A stretch of DNA of 64,000 nucleotides, taken from an uncultured Flavobacteriaceae bacterium. GTDB lineage: Bacteria; Bacteroidota; Bacteroidia; Flavobacteriales; Flavobacteriaceae. The stretch is from positions 1-64,000 of the forward strand of contig CANNGA010000010.1 in the NCBI GenBank assembly GCA_947504035.1. Reading direction: 5' to 3'. How positions within the stretch are numbered: position 1 is the stretch's first letter; every line of letters begins with the position of its first letter. The notes under the pieces were generated by a model. That model was given only the letters and a program-made list of their open reading frames with translations, was not told where the DNA came from and made no database searches. The translations under genes were made by a program, and so were the position numbers. This document shows, piece after piece, positions 17,787 to 26,505 of this stretch.

Positions 17787-18734
17787 TTAGAAGTTCAATT
17801 CGTTTTGGATTAAATAGCGTTTTTTGTCTGTTTTTTGGCGTAAAATTAGCTCTCCTAAAAAGCCAGCAACAAAGAATTGAGTTCCAATCACCATAGTTGC
17901 TAGTGCGATATAAAATTGCGGGCGTTGTGTGATTAGTCTTCCTGAAGTATTGATAAATAATTTATCTAAACCCAAGTAGAAGGCAAAACCAAATCCTATC
18001 ATAAACATAAGTACACCTAAGGCACCAAAAAGGTGCATAGGGCGTTTGGCAAAACGCGACAGAAACCAAATGGTGATTAAATCTAAAAAACCGTGTACAA
18101 AGCGGTCCATACCAAATTTAGTTTCACCATACTTTCGCGCTTGGTGTTTTACAACTTTTTCTCCAATGCTACTAAAACCAGCATTTTTAGCCAATACAGG
18201 AATATAACGGTGCATTTCACCATTAACATCAATGGTTTTTACAACTGCTTTTTTATAAGATTTTAGGCCACAATTGAAATCGTTTAGTTGCACTCCAGAT
18301 GTTTTTCGAGCGGCCCAATTGAAAAGTTTAGACGGCAAGTTTTTCGAAATTATAGCATCATAACGCTTTTTCTTCCACCCAGATACCAAGTCGAACCCCC
18401 CAGATTTAATCATCTCATAAAGTTCTGGAATTTCATCTGGACTGTCTTGTAAATCGGCATCCATAGTAATTACAACATCGCCTTGTGCCTTTGCAAAGCC
18501 AGCGTGTAAAGCTTGTGATTTGCCAAAATTTCTCAAAAAACGAATGCCTTTAACATAACGGTCTTCACTGGATAGTTTACAAATAACATTCCATGAGTTG
18601 TCTGTACTACCATCATCAATAAAAATTACCTCGTAAGATAATTTGTTGTGTTGCATGACCTTAACAATCCATTGGTGTAGTTCTGTTAAAGAGGCATCTT
18701 CGTTAAGTAGTGGTATAACTACAGATATATTCAT
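17787..18734 (-). CDS. family 2 glycosyltransferase, membrane-anchored (DPM1/GtrB-like)
   Basis: A 315-residue enzyme. The GT-A catalytic domain covers about residues 1-210 with VVIPLLNEDASL at the start, IDDGSTDNSW (about 39-48), and the metal-binding DADLQDSP (about 92-99). Two membrane helices follow (about 232-255 and 268-292). This matches the ArnC/GtrB/DPM1 group that moves a sugar onto a polyprenyl phosphate at the inner membrane. The donor is likely UDP-glucose or a similar sugar, which cannot be told from sequence. It lies between pgm and a DUF4199 gene on the same strand, with about 40 bases to the latter and a TATTTTTG box at 18768-18761. Confidence 0.88.
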   Translation of the reverse strand: MNISVVIPLLNEDASLTELHQWIVKVMQHNKLSYEVIFIDDGSTDNSWNVICKLSSEDRYVKGIRFLRNFGKSQALHAGFAKAQGDVVITMDADLQDSPDEIPELYEMIKSGGFDLVSGWKKKRYDAIISKNLPSKLFNWAARKTSGVQLNDFNCGLKSYKKAVVKTIDVNGEMHRYIPVLAKNAGFSSIGEKVVKHQARKYGETKFGMDRFVHGFLDLITIWFLSRFAKRPMHLFGALGVLMFMIGFGFAFYLGLDKLFINTSGRLITQRPQFYIALATMVIGTQFFVAGFLGELILRQKTDKKRYLIQNELNF

Positions 18735-18774
18735 TGGTATGTTTTAACCTGATAAAGGCTCAAAAATAATGAAT

Positions 18775-19308
18775 TTATTTGGTCTCGGGCGCTGTTTTTT
18801 TAAGAATCGCAGCAACGATTAAACCGATAATACTGTAACCCGCAATTTGCCAAATAAGCGATTTTAATAAGTTAATAGGGGCATAGATGCTACCGTTTTC
18901 TTCTATTTTTTCAATAGTTTTAGTTATCGCATGTTCAGGCACATTATAATTTTCTAAGCGTTCCATTTGAGAGCTTATAAACTTGTCTTGTACTTCTGCA
19001 GCAGCATTAGGGTCGATCCAATTAAAAATAACCATACTCACTACGGCATTGATTGATAAACCAATAATTAGGGTAAGAAAAAAAGAGGTAAAAGCATCTT
19101 TAAACGAAATAAAACCGCCTTGTAATTTTTTAGATTTAACAGTAGAAATGATACCCATTACCAAAATAATGAATAAGATTAGGAACCCAAACCATAGTTC
19201 TACAAAAAGATCTAGGCTAACCGCGTAACCTATACCTGTTAACGCTATTAAAATAATACCTAGATATAAGCCGTAATTAATTGCACTGGTTTTAATTGTT
19301 TTTTCCAT
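18775..19308 (-). CDS. DUF4199 membrane protein
   Basis: A 177-residue membrane protein starting at MEKTIKTSAINYGLYLG. The frame stays open upstream to 19485, but that extension would run over the L31 promoter and first codons, so I use ATG 19308. Four hydrophobic helices are visible (about 10-30, 35-55, 72-95 and 150-170), and SFKDAFTSFFLTLIIGLSINAVVSMVIFNW is the conserved centre of DUF4199. Its function is unknown. In flavobacteria it is commonly found next to a GT2 glycosyltransferase like the one here. A TATTTTTG box at 19384-19377 on the minus strand may start its transcript. Confidence 0.75.
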   Translation of the reverse strand: MEKTIKTSAINYGLYLGIILIALTGIGYAVSLDLFVELWFGFLILFIILVMGIISTVKSKKLQGGFISFKDAFTSFFLTLIIGLSINAVVSMVIFNWIDPNAAAEVQDKFISSQMERLENYNVPEHAITKTIEKIEENGSIYAPINLLKSLIWQIAGYSIIGLIVAAILKKTAPETK

Positions 19309-19402
19309 TATATGTTTTTTAGAGGTAATTTTAAAGGTTAGTGTTTTGTAGTACAAAAATGTTACAGCTAAGACCGCAAAAATAAAAAATATTAAAAAGT
19401 AA

Positions 19403-19432
19403 TTGTAATATTGTAAAAAATATGTAAATTTG
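19403..19432 (+). promoter_or_regulatory. L31 promoter, TTG-N19-TAAATTTG
   Basis: TTG at 19403-19405 and TAAATTTG at 19425-19432 are separated by exactly 19 bases, an ideal Bacteroidota promoter. The start would be near 19439, about 29 nt before the rpmE ATG. Confidence 0.8.
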
Positions 19433-19467
19433 CACTTCGAAAAATTAAGATTTAAAGCGTAAGAGCG

Positions 19468-19719
19468 ATGAAAAAAGGTATACATCCAGAAAATTATAGA
19501 ATTGTAGCATTTAAAGACATGTCTAACGACGATGTTTTTTTAACAAAATCTACAGCAAACACAAACGAAACTATTGATGTTGATGGTGTAGAGTACCCAC
19601 TTATTAAGATGGAAATCTCAAGAACATCGCATCCTTACTACACTGGTAAATCTAAATTAGTAGATACAGCAGGACGTATTGATAAGTTTAAAAACAAATA
19701 CGCCAAGTTTAAAAAATAA
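19468..19719 (+). CDS. rpmE2: 50S ribosomal protein L31 type B
   Basis: An 83-residue ribosomal protein that bridges the subunits. The start MKKGIHPENYRIVAFKDMS and the SRTSHPYYTGKSKLVDTAGR core are typical. It has no CxxC zinc site, so it is the zinc-independent B form. In many bacteria the B form replaces a zinc-binding copy under zinc limitation. In flavobacteria it is, as I understand, usually the only L31, and the strong constitutive promoter here fits that. A terminator follows within 30 bases, so the gene is monocistronic. Confidence 0.97.
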   Translation: MKKGIHPENYRIVAFKDMSNDDVFLTKSTANTNETIDVDGVEYPLIKMEISRTSHPYYTGKSKLVDTAGRIDKFKNKYAKFKK

Positions 19720-19747
19720 ACCAAACGTATTTTTTGTATACAAATGA

Positions 19748-19776
19748 GCCTTTCTATAATTAGAAAGGCTTTTTTA
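19748..19776 (+). terminator. terminator of L31
   Basis: An inverted repeat (GCCTTTCTA at 19748-19756 pairing with TAGAAAGGC at 19761-19769) with a short loop is followed by TTTTTTATT. Confidence 0.9.
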
Positions 19777-19862
19777 TTACACTGAATTAAGCTACTTTTG
19801 AGTAGTAAACAAGTTGTCCTAACGGCAAACGGCATTATTTGATTTAAAAACTAAAACAGCAC

Positions 19863-21038
19863 ATGAACTATATTCTTTTTGATGGCCCTTCAAGAACTAA
19901 CCTTTTGCCTTTTACCTTTACAAGGCCAGTCGCAGACATTAGAGTTGGTATTTTAACCATTAGAGAAAAATGGGAAAAATTTCTAGATACAACCACAACA
20001 ACGGTTACAGAGGATTACCTTTCTGAAAAATACCCTATGGTAGAGATGGAAGCTAATGTGATGATTAATGCGTCGTATTTACCCAATATGGAACTTGTAG
20101 AAATGGTAAAAGCTTTAAAGGACAATCAAGCCATTTTTAAAGGCGAAGATCTTATTGCATTTTTTACAAAAGAAGGTGAAGATGCTATAGATTTTGACAC
20201 CTATGATGCTATAGAATACAATGGCGACTGTATCCAAATTGAAAATACTTGGGATATTTTTTCTAAAAATGGCGCTGCTATTCAAGAGGATTTTAACATG
20301 CTAACCAAAGCAAGAAAGTCGCAACCTATTCCTAAAATGACGGTGGTGTTTCACTCTGAAAATATATTTATTGAAGAAGGCGCTAAGCTGCCCTATTGTT
20401 CTTTAAATGCCACAAATGGCCCAATTTATATCGGTAAAGATGCAGAAATTATGGAAGGCAGCATGATAAGAGGACCTTTTGCATTATGTGAGCATGCTAC
20501 TGTTAAATTGGCCACAAAAATTTATGGAGCCACGACTATAGGACCGCATTCTAAAGTAGGAGGGGAAGTAAATAATTCTGTGATTTTTGGTTACTCTAAT
20601 AAAGGACATGATGGATTTTTAGGCAATGCAGTTATAGGCGAGTGGTGTAACTTAGGTGCCGATACGAACAATTCTAATCTTAAAAACAATTATGCCGAAG
20701 TGCGTTTATGGGATTACCAAACAGAAGGTTTTGCTAAAACAGGTTTGCAATTTTGTGGGCTTATGATGGGAGACCATAGCAAATGTGGCATAAACACCAT
20801 GTTTAACACAGGTACCGTTGTAGGGGTAAGTGCTAATATTTTTGGTAGTGGCTTCCCAAGAAATTTTGTACCTAGCTTTAGTTGGGGTGGGAGTAAGGGC
20901 TTTGTGACCTATTTAACTAAAAAAGCTTTTGAAGTCTCTGAAGTTGTTATGTCTCGTAGACAAATTACATTTACGGAAGCCGATAAAGCGATTTTAGAAC
21001 ATGTATTTGAAGAGACAAAGAAATTTCGTAGGGAGTAA
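19863..21038 (+). CDS. GlmU-like sugar nucleotidyltransferase/acyltransferase
   Basis: A 391-residue two-domain protein. The N-terminal part begins MNYILFDGPSRTNLLPFTFTRPVADIR, the start of the Bacteroidota-specific alternative GlmU group (TIGR03991 type). In place of the classical LAAGxGTRM loop it keeps a conserved SRTNLLPFTFTRP segment. From about residue 190 a left-handed beta-helix of hexapeptide repeats begins (IYIGKDAEIMEGSMI, then TTIGPHSKVGGEVNNSVIFG). The likely role is making UDP-GlcNAc for peptidoglycan and LPS, but activity is inferred by family. A TACTTTTG box lies at 19793-19800, right after the L31 terminator, with no matching TTG. Confidence 0.85.
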   Translation: MNYILFDGPSRTNLLPFTFTRPVADIRVGILTIREKWEKFLDTTTTTVTEDYLSEKYPMVEMEANVMINASYLPNMELVEMVKALKDNQAIFKGEDLIAFFTKEGEDAIDFDTYDAIEYNGDCIQIENTWDIFSKNGAAIQEDFNMLTKARKSQPIPKMTVVFHSENIFIEEGAKLPYCSLNATNGPIYIGKDAEIMEGSMIRGPFALCEHATVKLATKIYGATTIGPHSKVGGEVNNSVIFGYSNKGHDGFLGNAVIGEWCNLGADTNNSNLKNNYAEVRLWDYQTEGFAKTGLQFCGLMMGDHSKCGINTMFNTGTVVGVSANIFGSGFPRNFVPSFSWGGSKGFVTYLTKKAFEVSEVVMSRRQITFTEADKAILEHVFEETKKFRRE

Positions 21039-21302
21039 TTGTTTAGAGGATGGGACCCCTACATTTTAAAAGAGATGATTTAAAACATAAATAGCAGTTT
21101 TAGTTTTGTTTTTGTAGTTGTTATTTTTAGATGTACTTATTTTCAATTGGGTATATAGATTGGAATAATTTTCGGTATAGAACTAGCCGCTATGAAAGTT
21201 GACATATTAAACGCTATGGGGATCTTATATGTTTTTAAAACGTCAATGGGAACATACGATGCTCTCACAAAAGGATGAAATAGATCATGTTGGGAGGTCT
21301 AT

Positions 21303-22931
21303 TTAATGCCGTTTTTCTTTTTTAACATAGCGTAAGTCCAATAAATTAATAGGATTTATGCCTAAGCCTTTCACGTTTTTTCTGGTAAAACGTACCACTT
21401 CGTCGTAAAACAGAGGAATCATAATCGCATTTTCCATAGCTATAGAATCCATTGCGGTATATAAGCGTTTGCGATCTTCTATATGCGCAATGGTAAATGC
21501 CTTATCATAAAGACTGTCTGCTTTTTTATCTTTAAAATGAAAATAGTTAGAACCATTAGGGGTAAAGTTTTTACTGTAAAAAATGGATAAATAATTTTCA
21601 GCATCCAAATAATCGGCCACCCAAGAACTTCTAAATATATCCACTTTACCTTCAGAACGGGCTGCTCTTAACGTGGGCTCCTGCATCACATCTACGTTTA
21701 TTTTTAAACCGAGTTTCTCTAATTCCCGTTGTATAAATTCGCAAAAACTTAAATAGTTGCTAGAAGTGACTATCGTAACTTCTGGATTTGTGATGCCACT
21801 TTCGGTTTTAAATTGATCAATTAAGGCTTTGGCCTTTTCAGGTTGGTAGCGAAAGCCTATGGAGGGGTTGTATCCAGGAAGTCCTTTAGGTATAAAACCA
21901 CCATCAGCAGGATTGCCAATACCATTTCTAAGATACAGCATCATTTTTTTACGATCGAATCCGTAATTAATCGCTTTACGAATCTGTTTTGATTGAATTT
22001 CAGGTGATTTAGATTCTAAATAGAAGCCTAAGTATTCAGAGTTTAAATAAGGACCACGTTTCATAGTCGTAGAAGCTGCATAAGTAGCTCTTAAACGGCC
22101 ATCAGCTGTTAATAATTCATCTTTATAAGACGCGTCTAAACCAGAGAGGTAATCAATATTACCTTGCGCAAATTGTAAAAACTCACTTTGCTTGTCGGGT
22201 AAAAATGTTAAAGCGACAGCTTCTAAATAGGGGAGCCGTTGGCCTAAAGTATCTGTTTCAAAATAAGCTTCATTTTTACGTAATACCAATTTTATGTTTT
22301 CCTCCCAACGTTTAAATTTAAAAGGCCCTGTGCCAATAGGGTGCGCACGAAATGTATTGCCGTAATGTGTTGTGATTTCATGAGGCACTACCGAGCAATA
22401 TTTCATTGTGAGTAAGCCTATAAATGCAGGGAATGGTTGCTTTAAGTGAATTTCAAAAATACTATCGTTAATAGCATTATAAGTAGCTACTTTTTTCAAT
22501 ACCCAACGTCCTGGTGCAGCTAGTTTCTCATCTTTTAAACGGTTAAAACTATGTGTGAAATCTTGAGCTACAACTGCTCTTGTGGAGTCTTTTCCAAATA
22601 AGGGATGCTTATGAAAAAACACGTCTTTTCTCAACGTAAAAGTATATGTTTTTCCATCTTCAGAGATGGCCCAACGTTTAGCAATACCAGGTAAAATTTG
22701 TAAGTTGTCGTCCAACTGTACCAAGCCGTTGAATAACTGGTTACAGATAGAATTGTCTTGTAATGTGCGTGAGAATGCAGGGTCTAAGGTGTTAATGTTA
22801 GCGTATTCATTGTAACGAAATACCAAGTGGTCTTTAGATGAAGTGGTAGGTGTGCTGCAAGCGCCTATTAAAAAGAGCAGTATACTTAAGGTTAAGTATT
22901 TGGTGGTTTGATGCTTTATACGTTTTATCAT
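21303..22931 (-). CDS. peptide ABC transporter substrate-binding lipoprotein (SBP family 5)
   Basis: A 542-residue lipoprotein that binds an oligopeptide or similar ligand. I choose ATG 22931 over 22967 because MIKRIKHQTTKYLTLSILLFLIGAC is a compact lipoprotein signal with lipid Cys25. The body shows family 5 landmarks: LDPAFSRTLQDNSICNQLFNGLVQLD, WAISEDGKTYTFTLRKDVFFH, and HPIGTGPFKFKRWE, as in OppA/DppA. No permease or ATPase genes adjoin it, which is usual for Bacteroidota members of this group. It is divergent from mtaB. The 264-base gap to its left (21039-21302) holds only a short unsupported ORF on the plus strand. Confidence 0.85.
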   Translation of the reverse strand: MIKRIKHQTTKYLTLSILLFLIGACSTPTTSSKDHLVFRYNEYANINTLDPAFSRTLQDNSICNQLFNGLVQLDDNLQILPGIAKRWAISEDGKTYTFTLRKDVFFHKHPLFGKDSTRAVVAQDFTHSFNRLKDEKLAAPGRWVLKKVATYNAINDSIFEIHLKQPFPAFIGLLTMKYCSVVPHEITTHYGNTFRAHPIGTGPFKFKRWEENIKLVLRKNEAYFETDTLGQRLPYLEAVALTFLPDKQSEFLQFAQGNIDYLSGLDASYKDELLTADGRLRATYAASTTMKRGPYLNSEYLGFYLESKSPEIQSKQIRKAINYGFDRKKMMLYLRNGIGNPADGGFIPKGLPGYNPSIGFRYQPEKAKALIDQFKTESGITNPEVTIVTSSNYLSFCEFIQRELEKLGLKINVDVMQEPTLRAARSEGKVDIFRSSWVADYLDAENYLSIFYSKNFTPNGSNYFHFKDKKADSLYDKAFTIAHIEDRKRLYTAMDSIAMENAIMIPLFYDEVVRFTRKNVKGLGINPINLLDLRYVKKEKRH

Positions 22932-23013
22932 ATAAGTTTTTAGTTGTAAATTTGCGCTCTTATGCATGTTGATAAGACATGTTTGTAAAGGTAAATTTTA
23001 AAATAGCCTGAAG

Positions 23014-23042
23014 CAAATTCAGCTTCATAAAATAATGAACAA
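23014..23042 (-). promoter_or_regulatory. promoter for the SBP gene, TTG-N18-TGAATTTG
   Basis: On the minus strand TTG at 23042-23040 is followed after 18 bases by TGAATTTG at 23021-23014, one mismatch from TAnnTTTG. The -33 TTG lies within codons 2-3 of mtaB on the other strand. The start would be near 23007. Confidence 0.4.
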
Positions 23043-24378
23043 AAAAGTTGCATTTCATACCCTAGGGTGTAAGCTAAATTTTTCGGAAACCTCTACCATT
23101 GCAAGACGTTTTGAAAATGAAGGTTTTGATCGTACTGCGTTTTCTGAAGCGGCAGATATTTATGTGATTAATACCTGTTCGGTGACTGAAAATGCCGATA
23201 AACGCTTTAAAACCACAGTAAAACAAGCGCAAAAGCAAAATCCAGACGCTTTTGTTGTAGCTGTAGGGTGTTATGCCCAGTTGAAACCTCATGAATTGGC
23301 CGATGTTAATGGCGTTGATTTGGTACTAGGCGCTACAGAAAAATTTAAAGTCACCAGTTATATTAACGAATTATTACAGCAACCAGACCGCAATAGAGGT
23401 ACTGCCCAGGTGCATTCTTGCGCTATAGAAGACGCCGATTTTTATGTAGGGAGCTACTCTATAGGCGATCGAACGCGTGCCTTTTTAAAAGTACAAGATG
23501 GTTGTGATTATAAATGTACCTATTGTACAATTCCTTTAGCACGTGGTATATCGAGAAGCGACACGATGACCAACGTGTTAGAGAATGCCCGAGAGATTTC
23601 AAAACAAAACATTAAGGAAATTGTATTAACGGGTGTTAATATTGGTGATTATGGCAAAGGCGAATTTGGGAATAAAAAACATGAACATACGTTTTTAGAT
23701 TTGGTGACAGAATTGGATAAAGTGGAAGGTATTGAACGTTTGCGTATCTCCTCTATAGAACCCAATTTATTAAAAAATGAAACCATAGATTTGGTCTCAA
23801 AATCTAGAGCTTTTGTACCGCATTTTCATGTCCCACTACAATCTGGAAGTAATGCGATTTTAAATAAAATGAAGCGACGTTACAAGCGTGAACTCTATGT
23901 AGACCGTGTTGCTAAAATAAAAGCAGTAATGCCACAAGCCTGTATTGGTGTAGACGTTATTGTAGGTTTTCCAGGAGAGACAGAAGCTCATTTTTTAGAG
24001 ACCTATAATTTTTTAAATGCGTTAGATATTTCGTATTTGCATGTCTTTACCTATTCAGAAAGAGATAATACCGAGGCAGCAGTAATGGCAGATCCTGTCC
24101 CAAAATCGGTGAGAGCAAAACGCAGTAAAATGTTAAGAGGCTTGTCGGTAAAGAAAAGACGCGCCTTTTATGAAGCCCAATTGCAAACGCAACGTACCGT
24201 ACTGTTTGAAAGTGAAAATAAAGAGGGTTATATACACGGATTTACAGAAAACTATGTGAAAGTAAAAACACCCTGGCATCCTGGTTTGGTCAATACATTA
24301 CATGAGGTAAACTTAACAACAATAGATGACGACGGATTGGTACGGTTTGAATTTTTAAAACAACCAAGTATGTCTTAA
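23035..24378 (+). CDS. mtaB: tRNA t6A37 methylthiotransferase
   Basis: A radical SAM enzyme that turns t6A at position 37 of ANN-decoding tRNAs into ms2t6A. The 447-residue chain has an N-terminal UPF0004 domain with three cluster Cys (TLGCKLNFSE near 11, NTCSVTENADKR near 48, GCYAQLKP near 81). The radical SAM motif is CDYKCTYCTIPLARG near residue 157. A C-terminal TRAM-like part follows. The short C-terminal region and TLGCKLN start place it in MtaB rather than MiaB or RimO. A TAAATTTG box at 22947-22954 may be its -7 element. It ends at a terminator shared with the convergent acetyltransferase gene. Confidence 0.93.
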   Translation: MNKKVAFHTLGCKLNFSETSTIARRFENEGFDRTAFSEAADIYVINTCSVTENADKRFKTTVKQAQKQNPDAFVVAVGCYAQLKPHELADVNGVDLVLGATEKFKVTSYINELLQQPDRNRGTAQVHSCAIEDADFYVGSYSIGDRTRAFLKVQDGCDYKCTYCTIPLARGISRSDTMTNVLENAREISKQNIKEIVLTGVNIGDYGKGEFGNKKHEHTFLDLVTELDKVEGIERLRISSIEPNLLKNETIDLVSKSRAFVPHFHVPLQSGSNAILNKMKRRYKRELYVDRVAKIKAVMPQACIGVDVIVGFPGETEAHFLETYNFLNALDISYLHVFTYSERDNTEAAVMADPVPKSVRAKRSKMLRGLSVKKRRAFYEAQLQTQRTVLFESENKEGYIHGFTENYVKVKTPWHPGLVNTLHEVNLTTIDDDGLVRFEFLKQPSMS

Positions 24379-24410
24379 ATCTTAATTGAGTCATAGCATT
24401 TTTAGAGCAT

Positions 24411-24444
24411 AAAAAACCGAAACGTTTAAGCGTTTCGGTTTTTT
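24411..24444. terminator. shared bidirectional terminator
   Basis: A 14-bp stem (AAAAAACCGAAACG at 24411-24424 pairing with 24431-24444) with a 6-nt loop sits between the convergent mtaB and acetyltransferase genes, with A and T runs serving both strands. Confidence 0.92.
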
Positions 24445-24463
24445 TTATTTTTTGTCTTCAAAC

Positions 24464-24760
24464 TTATATGCGAACACCAACAGGGAGCATGCGTTTGTAT
24501 TTTCTATTACCTCTCACAAACTTTGCGATCGTAGGACAGGTAGGCATTACGCTTAAATTGCTTTCTCCAATTTGTTCGAATACAGCAACTAAGAAATCTT
24601 TTTTAAATGTGTCATCGGTAATTTCTTCTGGAACTATTAATTTTGTTAAAAATATCTTCCGTTCTTGCAAAGAATATTCAATTTTCGCTAAATGACCATC
24701 CATGCTCATTTCAAATTGTCGTAAGAAGTCATTGTCAATAAGTTCAGCAGTTTCAACCAT
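24464..24760 (-). CDS. small GNAT-like protein (COG2388 type)
   Basis: A 98-residue protein with the small Gcn5-like fold of the COG2388/Acetyltransf_CG group. It shows an antiparallel start (FEMSMDGHLAKIEYSLQERKIFLTKLIVPEEI), and a C-terminal VMPTCPTIAKFVRGNRKYKRML that matches the family's v-P-x-C-x-fi pattern. Members may acetylate small substrates or proteins, but activity is mostly unproven. It is convergent with mtaB and divergent from the alpha/beta hydrolase gene, where the two -7 boxes overlap. Confidence 0.7.
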   Translation of the reverse strand: MVETAELIDNDFLRQFEMSMDGHLAKIEYSLQERKIFLTKLIVPEEITDDTFKKDFLVAVFEQIGESNLSVMPTCPTIAKFVRGNRKYKRMLPVGVRI

Positions 24761-24814
24761 AGTGTAATTGTTTATTTTAAGAAGTCATGTTAGATATAGT
24801 ACGCACTAATTATC

Positions 24815-24832
24815 TAACTTTGTGCAAAAGTA
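24815..24832. promoter_or_regulatory. interlocked divergent -7 boxes
   Basis: TAACTTTG (plus strand, 24815-24822) faces right toward the hydrolase gene and TACTTTTG (minus strand, 24832-24825) faces left toward the acetyltransferase gene. Both match TAnnTTTG, and they are 2 bases apart. Neither has a clean TTG at -33, so both are moderate calls. Confidence 0.4.
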
Positions 24833-24877
24833 CAAAAAAAAATCGATATATTAAAGCTTATTAACGCTTAACGCATT

Positions 24878-25546
24878 ATGAATCAAGAACTAATACATGT
24901 GTACCTAATGCCAGGGATGGCTGCAAGCCCTAAAATTTTTGAATATCTAAGCTTACCTGAAACGCAATTTAAGCTGCATTATTTAGAATGGATACTGCCT
25001 TTAGAAGCCGAAACATTAGCGGCCTATGCCTTGCGAATGACGGCACAAATACAACATGAAGCGCCTGTACTTTTAGGGGTTTCTTTTGGAGGCGTACTTG
25101 TACAGGAAATCAGTAAACATATTGCTTTACAGCGTCTCATCATAGTTTCTAGTGTTAAAACAAAGCACGAGCTGCCTGTAAAAATGCAACTGGCAAAATC
25201 TACAGGTGCTTATAAATTACTACCCACGCAATTGGCAAGTAAAATAGAGGTCTTTGAAAAGTATGCCTTTGGAAAATCTATGACAAAACGTTTAGAATTG
25301 TACAAAAAATACCTTTCTGTTAATGATAGCAAGTATTTAAGTTGGGCTATAGAACAGATGGTATGCTGGGAACAAGAGACAGCTCTAGAGGGCATCATTC
25401 ATATTCATGGTGATAGTGATCCAGTGTTTCCTGTAAAACACATTAAAAATTGTATGCTTATAGAAAATGGTACGCATATTGCTATCATTAATAAATATAA
25501 GTGGTTCAATGAGAATTTACCGCGTATTATTTTAAATAACTCTTAA
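24878..25546 (+). CDS. alpha/beta hydrolase
   Basis: A 222-residue cytoplasmic hydrolase of unknown substrate. The nucleophile elbow is GVSFGG with Ser69. The acid is probably Asp181 in HGDSDPVFP and the base His200 in NGTHIAII, so the triad is complete. An oxyanion-type MPGM loop is at 11-14. No lid domain is evident, and the chain is short for the fold. The next gene, a lytic transglycosylase, starts 33 bases later on the same strand, so they may share a transcript with cls. Confidence 0.75.
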   Translation: MNQELIHVYLMPGMAASPKIFEYLSLPETQFKLHYLEWILPLEAETLAAYALRMTAQIQHEAPVLLGVSFGGVLVQEISKHIALQRLIIVSSVKTKHELPVKMQLAKSTGAYKLLPTQLASKIEVFEKYAFGKSMTKRLELYKKYLSVNDSKYLSWAIEQMVCWEQETALEGIIHIHGDSDPVFPVKHIKNCMLIENGTHIAIINKYKWFNENLPRIILNNS

Positions 25547-25579
25547 AAAAAGCTACCTTTAAGCAAAACCTAATACCAC

Positions 25580-26500
25580 ATGAAGATGATACAGAAAATG
25601 TTGGCGTTTGTAGGCCTATTAAGTTTATGTTTCCTATTTACTTATGCGCTTCAAGATGCGCCTACGGATGAAAATTTTGAAAAAAAAATAATCAATGATT
25701 ATAATGTTTATGCTGTACAAGTGCCCGACGATTTAAACTTCGCTGGAGAGGCTATGCCATTAACATCTCCAGATATATTAGAACGCATGGACAGAGAGCT
25801 TTTGGTAAATACCTATTGGCAATCTAATGGCTTATTAATGTTTAAACGTGCTAAAAAGTATTTTCCAATCATAGAACCCATTTTAGAACGGTATGGGGTT
25901 CCAGACGATTTCAAATACCTAGCGGTTATAGAAAGTGGTCTTACGAATGCAGTATCTCCTGCAGGAGCTAGAGGTGTATGGCAAATTATGAAGGCTACTG
26001 GTAGAGAAAATGGTTTAGAAATAAATACCAATGTGGATGAGCGTTACCATTTAGAGAAAGCGACGGAAGTCGCATGTAAATATTTGTTAAGAGCAAAAAA
26101 CCGATTGGGAAGTTGGACGTTGGCTGCCGCAGCATATAATGCTGGCAATGCAGGAGTTGCAAGACGCCTAAAAGAGCAAGGCGCTAAGACTTACTACGAT
26201 TTACTTTTAGGAGAAGAAACAGGGCGTTACGTATTTCGTATTGTGGCATTAAAAGAGATTTTATCTCATCCAGATAAGTATGGGTTTAATTTTAGAGATA
26301 AAGACTTGTATACACAAATTCCAACATATAAGGTAGAAGTTAATAGTGCTGTGTCTGATTTTACAGCCTTTGCAGAAAAACACGGTATCAATTATAAAGT
26401 TTTAAAATTGCACAACCCGTGGTTACGAGAGCCTCATTTAAATAATAAGTCTAATAAATTGTATGTTATAGAAATACCTAAAGAAGGCTACTATAATTAG
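25580..26500 (+). CDS. MltD-like lytic transglycosylase
   Basis: A 306-residue exported peptidoglycan enzyme that cleaves the MurNAc-GlcNAc bond to a 1,6-anhydro end. A signal sequence covers about residues 1-24 (MLAFVGLLSLCFLFTYA). The SLT fold carries catalytic Glu118 in AVIESGLTNAVSPAGARGVWQIM, and a later AAAAYNAGNAGVARRL motif (about 189-204). At the C-terminus a short domain (TYKVEVNSAVSDFTAFAEKHGINYKV) resembles a LysM-like or substrate-binding module. It lies 5 bases before cls and downstream of a hydrolase, which suggests an envelope operon. Confidence 0.87.
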   Translation: MKMIQKMLAFVGLLSLCFLFTYALQDAPTDENFEKKIINDYNVYAVQVPDDLNFAGEAMPLTSPDILERMDRELLVNTYWQSNGLLMFKRAKKYFPIIEPILERYGVPDDFKYLAVIESGLTNAVSPAGARGVWQIMKATGRENGLEINTNVDERYHLEKATEVACKYLLRAKNRLGSWTLAAAAYNAGNAGVARRLKEQGAKTYYDLLLGEETGRYVFRIVALKEILSHPDKYGFNFRDKDLYTQIPTYKVEVNSAVSDFTAFAEKHGINYKVLKLHNPWLREPHLNNKSNKLYVIEIPKEGYYN

Positions 26501-26505
26501 AATAC

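Noticed and set aside
21208-21305. Short plus-strand frame ending at the SBP stop
   Set aside because: Its peptide of about 25 residues has no recognised similarity and no clear start signal.
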